A DNA stretch of 64,000 nucleotides from Phalacrocorax aristotelis. Lineage: Eukaryota > Chordata > Aves > Suliformes > Phalacrocoracidae. This document shows positions 25,501-36,413 of the stretch, piece after piece (the stretch's first letter is position 1; each line of letters opens with the position of its first letter). The stretch is taken from positions 45,900,512 through 45,964,511 of the forward strand of contig NC_134281.1 in NCBI RefSeq assembly GCF_949628215.1, read 5' to 3'. The notes under the pieces were generated by a model. That model searched no databases. It saw nothing but the letters and a program-made list of their open reading frames with translations, and was not told the origin of the DNA. The translations under genes were made by a program, and so were the position numbers.

Positions 25501-28500
25501 ATACCTAGGTAGGTATAAACACAGCAGGGAACAGTTGATGCTTGGGAGTTCTGACTCCCAAACAGCTACTATTTTTGGTAAGAATACTGCCTCTTACAGC
25601 GTATCTGATAGAGATCATAAAATATAATTTTTATTGAATTAGACAGGTAGGTGGATTAGATGATAGAAAACTAATCTTATTTGGATCCTGTTGATTCTTT
25701 TCCAACCACACATCACTGCCCTTCATTTTTAATGTAGATGGGTCAACATCAGTATGGTAGCCTGGAAAAAGCATAGGAAGATGGCTGCCTTGCACAAAAC
25801 AGTAGAACAGGAAGCATTCTGACCTATTTCACTTCTGGTACTCTTTTTTTTTTTTCAGCTGTAATAGCCCCCCCTTTCTCTGCTTTCAGGTAGACATAAT
25901 ATCACACTTGATTTTGTAGCATGTATGCCAAATTTTTTGCATTCTGGCAATATAATTTTTTACACCCACATAGAAAGGGAGAACTACCTCACATGTTTTT
26001 GATATTTTTATTAAAGTGGAGGATAGGTTATGTCTGTGCACATTTATTTCAGAAAAAAAAAAGTTCCTTATTTTTTTTAATTTTTGTTATTTCAGAATTG
26101 TTAGTACATTTCTTATTTATTATGTAACAGGGGGTACTTGTGATTTGTATCAAGACGCACTTGAATGGAAAATGAAATAATATCAGTCTTACTTTTTTTT
26201 ACTATGAAAAACTGTCTCAAGGATTTGAATACGCGATACTTTATATTAATAATAGTTATTGAAGAAAGATTCTGCAAGTCATGAGTTGCACTGATTGTTT
26301 CTACTTAGCATGGCTCTTGTGTTTTTAGAATTAGCAGGCTTTTTTTTGTAATACTCTGGAAGCTTTTGGATTCTTTCAGTTCCCAGTTAGTTTCTTGACT
26401 ACAAATTAAGTACTTATTTAACTAAATTAGTTGAGCAACTGAATTGAAGAAAATGTTTTCCTTATATCTGCCAGAAAGCTTAAGGCTGTTAAAAGCAGGT
26501 TTAGCAATTAGCGGATTATTGTTCCAGGGGCTAACTAGTGACTCACTTTCTTTGAAACATCAGCAGCACATACATAGTACTTAGATATTGTTTGCTTTCT
26601 TTTAATAGCTTTAAAATATTATGATAAGCCTACATCTTAACATTACTTATCTAACTGCAGATTTAAGTGGGTTTATTTTAAGAAATAAATGGAAGTTTTA
26701 ATTAACCTTTGTCTACCTTGATATTGAGCTCTGACAATGTAATGGCAGAAAGGATGTGGTTTATTGCTATAATTTTCTTTAAAATTGTGCACATGCATTC
26801 TCAAACAGGAGCTAGCCTGAACATTAGCAGACTCTCTGAATGCAAATCTTTTTGTTCTGTACAGACGCTGGTCATCAGTTTTTTGGAATAAACTATTCTG
26901 TATGGCCTCGCAGAGATCCGGGAGTCCCATTCACCGATGGCATTACCTTTTCCCAGGTATGGCTCTAGAGCTCTCCCTTACAAAACCAGCCATGCCTCGA
27001 GAATGGGCTGGTATCATAGCGCCATTGGAGATACAGACACACATCCCTAACCTGGCATGTTCATGAGGTACCAGGGCAGGCTCTGCAGCTTGTTCCAGAG
27101 GGGATGAACACCCTCAGCTCTCTGCAGGGTGGCTGCAAGGAATTCCTCTGAGTTCCCCCTTTACTCCTTTCCATGTGGATTCTGGCCCTGAGGTAGAGAA
27201 GCTACAGGTGGTATTTGCTTATTTAGACAGATTTGCAGGTGACCTGCAAACAAAACATGCCCCAGTAACAAGATTTATTGACAGAGCCTTTAGAAGGAAC
27301 TCCTGAAAAAAAGTAAATGTTGCTTAATATTAAATAGGTTCCATGGTTTTTCCAGTATAGATATTTGAGTGTGCATTGGACCAGTTCTGCTCTACCTGAA
27401 TTGTGAACGGAGGGGGAGGAGGACTTTAGCCACATAAGATTCAGACCTCTCATTTGGTACAAACTTACAGGTATCTCGTTCTACTGAGCTCACAAAAGTG
27501 TACACCTGCTTCCATGGGCCTTCTCCGCCTTCCTGCCAATGTTTTAGTGACCTGCTGCTGTGGACTGGTGAGCTCAGACACCTCAATGAAGTACCTGAGG
27601 AGGGGGAAAAGTGGAAACACAAAGCTGGAGAATAAGGGTGAAAGTGAGAAGTGGGGCCTGCCTTTCTGTGCAGCAGCTAAGCTGTTGGACTGCCTGGCTG
27701 TATCACAGATGATGTGTCACCGGAGTGCTAGAGTGCTAAGGGTGGCAGTTGTGGGTTTCATGTTGATTTTAGCTTCTGTGATTTGTGAATGTGGCTATGA
27801 GAGCTTATAGTATGCACCCAGTGTGCTAACTTCCTTTTTCACTCTTCCACAGTTACTGACCATCCTTCCTAGATGGTCAAACCATTAAAAAAATATCAGG
27901 TTACACCTCAGGACATTGTTCTTAAAATGGAAAGGGAAGCTCTGCCTAGAACTCCTGAATGTAATATGTAAATGAAATTTAAAAGACATCATAAAAGTAT
28001 ATGTATGTCTAATGCACTTCACGTTGCTCTGTCACACTAAAAAGCAACAACTGGAATAGCACGGTGTTGCCGCAATTTCACTATACATTGATGTTAAAAT
28101 AGCTACTTTATCATGTCTCTTGCTTTTTTACTAATTATGATGAAATCTGTTAACTCCATTAGCCACTGATTAAATCCCATCTTTTTTTTTTTTTTGTTTA
28201 TGCAGAACATTAAAAAGGGATGGGACTCAAGTAAAAATAATTTAATAAAAGTCATGCAGTTAAAAAGCAGAAAAAATCTCCAAAAGTAAGTTATACAAAG
28301 GTACAAACTTCATGAGCTTCTTCGAATTTAACAGCCACCGGTGCAATTCATCCTGCTGACTGGAAGGCAGGCAGGCAGGCAGGAGGCATTCCCTGCCTGC
28401 CACGTCTACAGGCAGCAGCTGCAGCTGCACGAGAAGACGCGGACACACACAGAGGTTAGGCTGCAAGCGTTTTATTTAAAGAGTGCAAAGACCTATGGAG

Positions 28501-28892
28501 GGGTATCAAAGGAAGCATGCAGGCAACACTCCAAATCAGTTAAAGAAAAGTCGTAAACCCGAATCTTGCATGCGTGCACCAAGTTAATGTACAACCTCTC
28601 CACCCCCACTTGCTTTTCGCAGACATGCGAGGACTGGCTGGTTAGTGAGTCAGGGCGGGAGCTGCCCATCTCCGCGCAGACTTACCGAGCCCCTGTATTT
28701 CTCCAGAGAGACTAGTTTGCCCCTGATGTTTACAACTTTGAAAGTGTAAAAATCAGGCTCTTTCTGCTGCGTAGCGGAAAATGCTAAGAGCAGGAGTGCT
28801 GCAATTGCAAGGAGCATGGCTAGAGGGATGAGAAAAACTTTGGGGAAGGAAGAGGAAGGCTTGTGCTCCACACTGCCCTCAGGATCTAGCAT
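19343..28892 (-). CDS. GPX7: Glutathione peroxidase 7, complete, three coding exons
   Basis: Cysteine-type, monomeric glutathione peroxidase of the ER lumen. It reduces peroxides and passes oxidation to protein disulfide isomerases, which aids oxidative folding. Joined exons (28892-28686, 21658-21397, 19506-19343) give 210 residues from the first good ATG (28892, A at -3). A second in-frame ATG at 28817 would give 185 residues, close to the human 187. The peroxidatic Cys is C80 in SECGYTD (TGT codon, not selenocysteine), the second Cys is C109 in AFPCNQFGQ, and the tetrad Trp/Asn is W165-N166 in TWNFW. A hydrophobic run lies at residues 19-38 (signal peptide or signal anchor). The C-terminus is KDEL, an ER-retrieval signal. 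The sequence VVNIRGKLVSLEKYRGS and adjacency to TUT4 favour GPX7 over GPX8. Introns are 7.0 kb and 1.9 kb. Confidence 0.96.
21160..21302 (+). mobile_element. Old CR1 3'-end fragment in GPX7 intron 2
   Basis: The text 'ctggagatctctttagaagg' followed by 'aggaggatggactacatgac' and 'gctaggattctgtga' follows the CR1 3' UTR. It is diverged, lies in plus orientation (antisense to GPX7), and is non-coding. Confidence 0.65.
21397..21658 (-). CDS. GPX7: GPX7 exon 2
   Basis: Acceptor TTCTTCAG|GTG and donor ATTG|GTGAGT. Length 262 bp, entering in phase 0 and leaving one base. Encodes VSLVVNVASECGYTD through AFKYLI, including the peroxidatic Cys and the FPCNQFGQQEP motif. Confidence 0.96.
23255..23345 (+). 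repeat. MIR-like SINE relic
   Basis: 'ctgacctgaccaagttacac', then 'agcaagtagctgcagg', then 'actccaggtctcacacttct' parallels the MIR text in which 'gcccaaggtcacacagcaag' is followed by 'acccaggtctcctgact'. Ancient and diverged. Confidence 0.5.
24724..24766. repeat. Triplicated GAACTTAAT with inverted partner
   Basis: TGAACTTAA occurs three times in a row (last copy 24745-24753), followed after a 4-nt loop by its reverse complement TTAAGTTCA (24758-24766). A local slippage product is the simplest reading. Confidence 0.6.
28364..28383 (+). repeat. (GGCA)n microsatellite
   Basis: About five GGCA units in GPX7 intron 1, running into 'ggaggcattccctgcctgcc', which is partly self-complementary to the array. 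Confidence 0.8.
28686..28892 (-). CDS. GPX7: GPX7 exon 1 (coding part)
   Basis: Donor TCG|GTAAGT is a perfect consensus. From the ATG at 28892 the exon encodes 69 residues: a charged lead (MLDPEGSVEHKPSSSFPK), a hydrophobic stretch from VFLIPLAMLL to LLLLAF, and the start of the peroxidase fold (DFYTFKVVNIRGKLVSLEKY). The alternative ATG (28817-28815, G at -3) would remove the first 25 residues and leave a short classical signal peptide like that of human GPX7. Further upstream the frame stays open, but only from a TTG. A 20-codon out-of-frame uORF starts at 28989 if the 5' UTR reaches that far. Confidence 0.9.
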
Positions 28893-29033
28893 GCTGCACG
28901 GCCGCGCTGCACAGACCCTTGCCACGCTAGGAAAGCGCTGCCGCAAAGAAAGGACTGCTGCAAACGGACCTTTTGCAACAGTCCGGCATCTGCAAAGGGT
29001 TAGGAGCTGTGTCCGTACCGACCTCAGGGAGGG

Positions 29034-29040
29034 TATTTAT
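29034..29040 (-). promoter_or_regulatory. GPX7: TATA-like element of GPX7 (candidate)
   Basis: ATAAATA on the minus strand, about 142 nt upstream of the first ATG. A start site 25-30 nt downstream would lie near 29005-29010 and give a 5' UTR of about 115 nt. The surrounding 28.6-29.0 kb is moderately CpG-containing, but not a strong island. Confidence 0.45.
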
Positions 29041-29044
29041 GGAG

Positions 29045-31690
29045 GGTTCAAACACTCTAAAATGGAGTGTTTCGTGGCGGCAGTGGCGTATTAAGTCAGG
29101 CCGTTTATAGGTACCAGACAAATGAAAGTGCAAGTTGGCTCGAGAACACTAATGCTGTATGTGTCTGTGGGATACCAGTCAGATTTAGAGATCTGCTTTT
29201 ACTATGTCCTAGGAAAATCGGGGGTAGAGTTATTGTGATTTCTAATAGTTTTGCAAGTGCCTTTTTAAAGTATACTAACTATAGCATCTAGTAACTATGG
29301 TGTAATGTCAAAGGATAGCAGTGGCTTGGTTGCTGGTTGTTACCGATGCAAGTGCTCTGAACAAGAGTCACCTGTACAGTCAGCAACAACAGAATTACAA
29401 ACGTGCCATGCTTGTGAAATGGAGCACCATTAGCCAGGCCTTCGGGAAATTCATCTCAGCATGCACCTGGTTGGTGAGAAGCAAGTGGCCAGACCGCTGG
29501 TCTCACCAGTGTGATCTGGGAGAAACCACATTACCAAAGGATAATATGGTTTTACCACAGAGGCATTAAGCACCAGGAACGGAATTTGGTACCAAAGCTT
29601 TCAGATATACAGAGACAAACAACTGCTTCAGTGCACTGATGCCCTTCTTGGGTCTGCAAGAAAAATAGCCATTTGTACAATTTACTACAAAGCCTGCTGG
29701 AAGAAAAGGATTTGTATATATAAAGTAACAATACAAAGCATTTGATGGTCATTGATTTCTTCTTGGACCGAGAAACTGGTCCTCCATGCCTATGATTCTG
29801 ATAATTCTTGGCAAAGAAAAGCAAAATGTAGTGATTTACAGAAAACAATTAAGTAGCACATCCAAGGCATATTGGAAATCTATCTTTTGAAGAGCAAATT
29901 ACATTTTGTAATCTCACTTCGTGGGGTTTTTTGTTTTTTTTTTTTTACTGAGTTTTGGTAGATTTTTGACATCTGGATCAAATTTGAACGGGTAATTCAA
30001 GCATAAGTGGCATTACTATAAGTGAAAAGGCCATGTATAACTAGTTGAAAAAATTAATTAAGTCTTTAAACATTTCAGTTTTTTAATGTTTTTATGTATT
30101 TCAGCTGAAGTAGACATCCAGCATCAGGAAATAACGCAATATGCTGCAAAAATATATAGATGGAAAATCTTCTACCATGTTGTCTATGGGGAAGGTGATA
30201 CATCGTGCTAAGGATCTGAAGTTCTCATCTTCACAGATAAGCGCTATCTTTCTGTATACTTTCCTGGCTGTAGTATCAACTAAGAACCTTTCGTTTAGAT
30301 TACAGTCAAGTATGATTTCCTCATTTTAGAAATAATCTAAGAAGCTTTACAGTTTCTTCAGACACAGATGGAGACAGAGAATAGGGCTTTAATATAGTAT
30401 ATACATTTAAATAACTTTTGAAAACCTAGTAAATCCTAAAAATAATTTAAAGAAATAATTCAAACTATGAAAATAATTCAGCATCAGCATTTTTTTTGCC
30501 AGAAAATTAAAAATTAATCTACAATACACTTTTAAATTTCTTGAAGTATAATGTTTTGGGTATGGGACTGAAAACGGGGCCTCATACTGCAACATGAGAA
30601 AAGGTTTTGCTCTGGAAAGGGACTTTATAAAATCTGCTTCCTACAGCTGTGTCATTGTTGTCCCCGATTTCTAGATAAAATTTAGTGGCTTTCTGAATTA
30701 TATTTTCTCCTACAAATAGATCCCAGAATCTGAAAGTTTTTTGATCACTGGCACTGAATTGGGAACTCTTTAAATAATGGCCAGCTGGCAGTACAATTCA
30801 GCTTCCTCTTTTACTGCCATGTTTGTGTATTGCTCCCTGCAATAAAACATTCTTTAACATTGGCGAAGAAGGAATTATTGTTTCTAAATACACACAGAGA
30901 CTATGTCAAAGACTGTTGGCTTTATGATTCAAGTTTTCAGAGCCAAGCTGCACTAACGTATCATATTAAAGTCTATCCAACTATTTGAACTAAATTTGAT
31001 ATATTCTAATAAACTGCAGCTTGCAGGAAAAATGTCAGTCAGGTTTGCAAACTGGTGTGTGTTGGCGTCCTAGCATGTCTAAATGTTGATCTAGGAGGAC
31101 TGTGTCTGGTAGCAAGTGTAATTTAGTTACTTTTGCAGTTTACTCTTTGGTCTACTACACCTAATAAAAACCTTTGTCAAACAGGACTAGACTGAAACCA
31201 CCACCTAGCTAACCTCAACTGTCCCCCAAACAGCATTGCAGCGCTGCAATTCTTGTCATGCTGACCTGGACTGGATTGGCCCATGTCCCTAAAGGTGAAA
31301 GCCCTGCGCTACATCCCATTAGCAATACCCTGAGCCACCCAATCCTCATTTCGTGAAATGTGAACTTCAGGTGAACCACAAAAAGCCAGATTAGCTCTAA
31401 AGGTTGCACTGACTTCCCAATACATTCAGAAGTATGCCTTGCCAGTATTTAGAATCCCGTATTACAGACTTTGCAACTTTTGTTTACCTATGTAGACTCT
31501 CTGAGGTGGTGTTTCCAGCACTGCTATTTACATTAATACTTTGCCTTGAACCCCTTTAGTGGCTCAACATTAATCTTTTATGCTCCTTGTTTTTCTGGAA
31601 GGGCCTCCTTAGCTTGGGCTCGGAAATGCCAACATGGCATTTCACTGCCAAGACGGGGTAGTATTGTACTAGATCACTGAGAGATTTGCC
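29045..31690. other. Spacer between GPX7 and TUT4
   Basis: AT-rich divergent intergenic region. The frames at 29321-29569 and 29552-29848 overlap each other on opposite strands and match no known family. A run of Ts lies near 29930-29946. No repeat family is recognised. Confidence 0.6.
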
Positions 31691-32382
31691 TTATACAGGC
31701 ACTTGCCAATTTCCTTAGGTCACTCTCCAGCACTGCCAAGAGTCAGGCGGGCTGGCTCTTCTCCCCCGAGACCTGCAGAACTGCCAGCAGACTCGCTGGC
31801 CAAGGTGCTGTCCCTAGCTGCAGCGCGGGCCAGCTCCACAGCCAAGGTCAGGGAGCCAGGAGCCATCTGCCCCACCGTCCCTGTTCACCACAGGCTGCTT
31901 TGTGTGGAGCACAAGCGCCCTTCTCCACCAAACGGCAGCGTTGGGAGCAGAGAAAGGGGGGGAAAGCCCTGAGGAAGGGGGGAACAAGGCCCAGGCTACG
32001 CGTGGGGCAGACCCTCCCGGCGGGCCTCACCCTGCTCCGCAGGGCCTGAGGCCTTGCTTGCGTGCGTGCGTGTGTGTGTGTGTGGGGGAGAACGGCCGGG
32101 GATGAAAACGGGAAAAAACCTGGGGTGGCTGTGGGGGGAAGAAGGAAAAAACGGCGCCGCTTCTTCCCACGTCCCCGTTTCCTGCTGCGGCGCTGAAGGA
32201 GGGAAGCCCTGAGCGCCGGGGACGATGGGAAGGCGGGCGACCCCCAGCGGAGGGGGAGTTCTGAGGCGCAGGGGGAGCTTCCCCGGCGGCCGGGGCTGAT
32301 CCGGGCCGGGTCAGACACAGCCGCCCGTCCGCCGCCACTGCCCCGCGCCGCCCGCCCTCGAAGCTCTCCCTCCCGCCCTCGC

Positions 32383-32398
32383 CCCACAATGCATCGCG
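32383..32398 (+). promoter_or_regulatory. TUT4: ZNF143/Staf-type binding site
   Basis: CCCACAATGCATCGCG matches the 16 core positions of the Staf site consensus (CCCRNMATSCMYYRCR); only the two preceding, less strict positions differ. Such sites are typical of TATA-less CpG-island promoters and lie close to start sites. Confidence 0.65.
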
Positions 32399-32399
32399 C

Positions 32400-32512
32400 G
32401 GCGCGGCTGACATGGCGGCCGGGCCGGATTAAGCGGCTGGCGTCGGGGCCTCCAGCAGCTGGAGCCGGGCATGGCAGGGGCGCAGCCCCGGCACCCCTAG
32501 CGCCGCAGCCAG
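32400..32512 (+). other. TUT4: TUT4 exon 1, non-coding (tentative)
   Basis: The start site is inferred from the ZNF143/YY1 pair. The first usable donor is CAGCCAG|GTACCG at 32513. Other donors in the island (CAG|GTGGGC near 32622, GTTG|GTGAGG near 33001) cannot be excluded, so the 3' end is uncertain. No ATG in this exon continues into the TUT4 frame. Confidence 0.4.
32412..32419 (+). promoter_or_regulatory. TUT4: YY1-type site
   Basis: ATGGCGGC, the YY1 core, lies 13 bp after the ZNF143-like site. YY1 sites of this form commonly sit just downstream of transcription starts, so the TUT4 start is probably near 32390-32410. Confidence 0.6.
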
Positions 32513-35500
32513 GTACCGGGCCTTCGGGGCCAGGGGGGCGCCGCCCCGCTCCGCGGGCCTCCCCCGGGGGTGGGGGTGGCCGGGCACGCTCTGCTCTCTC
32601 TCCCTGAGCGGGGCGGGGGCAGGTGGGCGCGGGGGGCGCTGCCCGCGCCGGCGCCCCCCGCCTCAGCCCGCGGCGCCCCGGCCCCGCCCGACCCCGCTGC
32701 CTGCGCCCCGCCTCGGCGGGCCCAGTGCGGCCTCCCGACCCCGCGCCCGCGCGGGCTGGCGCGCCGGGGCTGCCCCGCACGCCCGGCCGGGGGCGTCGGC
32801 GGTGGCCCGGGGGGTGGTGGGTGGTGGGGCGGCCCCAAGGTCAGCGGGGAAGTGGGGCCGGCCCCGCGGCCGCATCCGGGCGGGCGGGGGAGCCGAGGGC
32901 AGTGCCCAGCTGCGCGCCCGCCGGGCTGGAGCGGGGTGCCGTGCGGCTTGTTCTCCCGCCCAGTGGAGTGAAACGTTGTGGGGGGAGAGACCATTGCAGT
33001 TGGTGAGGCCCCCCGTGGAAATGCCCCCCCCGTCCCGGGCCGTCCTCGTGAGCTGTACCCCCCTCCCCCGCCGTTTCTTGCCAAAGCGAGAGGTTCTCCT
33101 TTCCGTGGGTTACGATGTGCCTGAAATGACACACGGGCATCCCTCCGCCTGTGTCTTTGTGCTCTTCTGTTGGCTTATCTTGTATACAAATACAGCGGAA
33201 CGACTTTTCTGCTTTTGCAATATGTTGCAATTTGCCAGTTGGCTGGATGTGTCATATTACCTGAGGCCTTCTTGCTTTCACGGTTGTTTCTGGTTATATC
33301 AAAGGAGGATGAGCTCGTAACATGCCGAGAAACAACATAATCAGGTTTAGGTAGGCTTAGGCTAAGGTAGGGATTAGTACATTAAAAAACATAGTTGTAT
33401 TTAAGTATGGATCTAATATTTATTTTTTTTTTGCATTCATACCACCTTCATGTCACTTGGCTTCCTGAGCACTGTGCCCTGGATTCAAGAGTCATTGCAT
33501 TTGCTTGAAAATAGAGGATATGGTTGTTTCTAGTTTTGTTTGACCAGTGCTCCCAGTTTCAGTAGGTGCTTTTTGGATAGTCTGACCCCAGATAGTTATA
33601 ATTATTCCTGTGACAAGAAAAGTGAGCCAGCCATGGAAGTATGATTTAATTACAATATCTGGCAGAAGGCACTGTATTAGGAGTGAGAGGTCTCCTTTAC
33701 AAACATCAGTTTTGCAGTGAGCTTTTTAAATAACTTTTCTACTTAAGTGAAAATACCTTCATAAAACTAATTTCGGGATGAAATTACCGTTTCCCAGAAC
33801 ATACGTATTGGGATATGTTCCCAGAAGATATATACAGAGGGATCAGAAAGTTCCTTCTGTCTTCTGTTCTTGCACAGAAGACAGCTGGGACTTTTCTCTC
33901 CTGCCTCAACTAGCAGAAGGGAAGAAACTGCCAGACCCCACGGTGCACCTGCACGGTGTGGAGGAATTACCTGGCTCTTGCTCTGAAGGGAATTGCTGCT
34001 ACAGGGAGAAAGAGGAGCAGGAGTTCCCTGTGTCCTACTTGAAAGCAAGAGATCCCTGGGGAGCTCCTCCTAAATGTCTGGTTGGATCTGCTTGCCAGAG
34101 TAATGGTTTTGGATTGTGTATTGGTAGCGATTTTGCCTAGCTCTGAGTATATCCTGTTTTCTAGTCGTAATGCTTGCTTTTGAAATTTTACAAAGTGTTT
34201 CTACTAAATTAACTTTATTTTTGTCCCTATCTTAATGAAATAATGTAATATTGGCACTAACTTGTACTGAGAACTCATAGAAAGAGGATCCTGCAATTTG
34301 CTTAGTGGATTAATTTGCGGAATGGAAGCAATCCAAGGGAAGTCAACATTTCCAATGCTTTTGGCACATTAAGACTGTATTGTATACTGTTTGATAAGTT
34401 GTTTAATTGTACATAAATGATAGATCAGTAACTCGTAAGTACAAGAGACTTACCTAAATTTAGTAACAATGCATATGAATATTACTGTTACTTTTTTTAA
34501 AAAAACAGGTGCATGCCTACATGTGTATGTACCCATACTGTATCCTTGGTTCATAATGTTGGTTCTGATGTTTTAGCAAATCTTTGGAAAAATTTATGTT
34601 CTTAGATGTTATTTTTTATTTCTGTTTATGTAGCAAATATTTTGAGCAAGAAGTACTCATAATTTAGGTTTTTTTGTGTCAGCAAAGCTTGACTTGGGAG
34701 TTTGGAATCAGTTTTGTGTTACAAACTGTTGTGACTCAGTGAGTGTGCCAACTGTATGGATGTATTCTTGACAACTTTTTCTGAAGTGGTTTTCAGCGGG
34801 TTTCTTTCAGTAGTGAAAGTGTTGGATCCTGTTAAGCAGATGTAAGGATACTGATGGAAGATCCATTTGCTTTAGCTGTAGTTTGTGAACTAGTTTGTGA
34901 CTGGTATGAAGTAGTTCAAAGGCTGTCTAATTCAAATCCTGTCAAAGGATTAGAGTTTGGGTGGAGGGATCACTCTTGCTTAAATACCAGATCCTGATAT
35001 ATTTCTATGTCACAAGTACTTACTGTTGTATTTTTATTTTGCAAAAGCGTGAAGTATAAATGGAGGTTTAAGAATAAGATGGGTAAATTGAATTTCAGTG
35101 CATATCTGCCATTTAAGTCAGTTTCATGATCAGTTCAGGCCTCTGGAAGCTAGTTCAGCCTCTGAAAGGCTTTAAACTAGTGCTGTACTGTTTTTTTTTT
35201 TTCTAGCCTCCTCATCTGCATTCGTACAAATGTTGTGCTTCTGTTTTTTTTTAAAGTTAGAGCTACCTTGGATCAGTTTCCTGATCTGGTTACAGCATGT
35301 ATCTTACAGCGTACAGCGACATTTGAGGCAGGTGGTGCCCCTCTTCTTGCTTCAGTGCTTGCTTAAGTTGATTGTGAAATGTTTGAAGGACTGTTACAGT
35401 AAAACCTGGGATCAGAACCAAAATGTACTAAAGCATTAGGGATTTTTACATGAAATACAGAGGTAAGGGAAGCCATTGTAACTTATTACACAGCTGGCGA

Positions 35501-36383
35501 GACAGAGAGGATGGCTTTCCAGAGTTTGGAACAGGAGTTACCAGCAGTAGTAGGTTCAGAAAGTGGTAATTCTTGGCGTTCGGTGACATACCTCTCCCTT
35601 ACCTTCCCAGTGAGTCAGAACGTGTTGTAGACAAGACAGCAGGTGTCAATGTGAAGACAGGATAATCTGTAACGAGTACATCTTAGATGGATGTCCCATC
35701 CAGCATATTCTGCTCATTTCATTAATTAATTGTAAGATATTTGCACCTACATACGTTACTGTTTTGTATCAAGCAAAGCCTTCCCTGTTAATTCAGTTAC
35801 TCAGTGGTACTTTTGTAATTCTGATGTAATCCTGTTACGTTTTTTTATATATATACACACACTTGTTTATCTAATGAGTACTCCTTCAAAGTTTTCAGTC
35901 CACCGTGTTGTAAACACTACATCAGAGCTTCCTACTGAGTTACGTAGCTTCACTAAGTCCAGAGTGCTAGTGTTGTTGTATCCCTGTTATGTGTGTTAAG
36001 TTTTGTGTGCACTGTACTAGCTTCCTTCTATATAGATTTTGGTAGTATTGTACTTACTAGCCAACCCTATAGCGTGTAGAAACAGGAAGATCTGAAACAC
36101 TGTATAGCGCTTATGTTCATTACTAAGAATACTAATCAGTTTATTGCTGGTGGAGCCTGAGGCGCTTTAGTGGCCAGTAGTCTATGATAGTTTTAAGTAG
36201 TTTGGAAAACCATGAAGGATTGATAATAGTTTGTACTAAGTTACATCTAGCTCATAAAACAAACATAAATGTGTGATAACTTTTTTAAACTATTGGCATA
36301 GAATGTGGGAGAAGCTTAAATGGCTTGTAGAAGTTCTCAGATACAAAAATGGGCCTAAGACTGTAAATCATCCAGAAAACAGG

Positions 36384-36413
36384 AAACACCACCACCCCCC
36401 CCCACCCCCCCCC
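36384..36413 (+). repeat. Poly-C/CCA low-complexity tract
   Basis: CACCACCACC-type start, then two long C runs interrupted by a single A. The template strand is G-rich. Confidence 0.9.

Larger units (their letters stand above)
21659..28685 (-). other. GPX7: GPX7 intron 1 contents
   Basis: A 7-kb intron. It holds a likely MIR relic (23255-23345), a small hairpin with repeated arms (24745-24766), a GTAG/GCAG microsatellite near 25468-25492, and a GGCA microsatellite (28364-28383). The frames 27392-27622 and 27454-27810 match nothing known. I see no nested gene. Confidence 0.6.
31700..33080. promoter_or_regulatory. TUT4: CpG island, TUT4 promoter
   Basis: An abrupt shift to very high GC with dense CpG, in sharp contrast to the AT-rich flanks. 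It sits upstream of the first coding exon of TUT4 and contains a ZNF143-like and a YY1-like site within 40 bp. A GCGT/GT microsatellite lies at about 32060-32083. Many long overlapping open frames on both strands (for example 310 codons at 32780-31848) are by-products of the GC content and are not genes. Confidence 0.88.

Noticed and set aside
19343-28892. GPX8 or a selenocysteine GPX
   Set aside because: The active-site codon is TGT (Cys), and the text (VVNIRGKLVSLEKYRGS, SVEEIRPYVTELVRK) and the TUT4 neighbour fit GPX7. GPX8 lies elsewhere in vertebrate genomes.
31848-32780. 310-codon minus-strand open frame, and other long frames at 32497-33132 and 32802-33320
   Set aside because: They lie in the CpG island, overlap on both strands, and are Pro/Ala/Gly/Arg-rich low-complexity text. 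Stop codons are rare in such GC-rich DNA. No domain and no splice link to TUT4.
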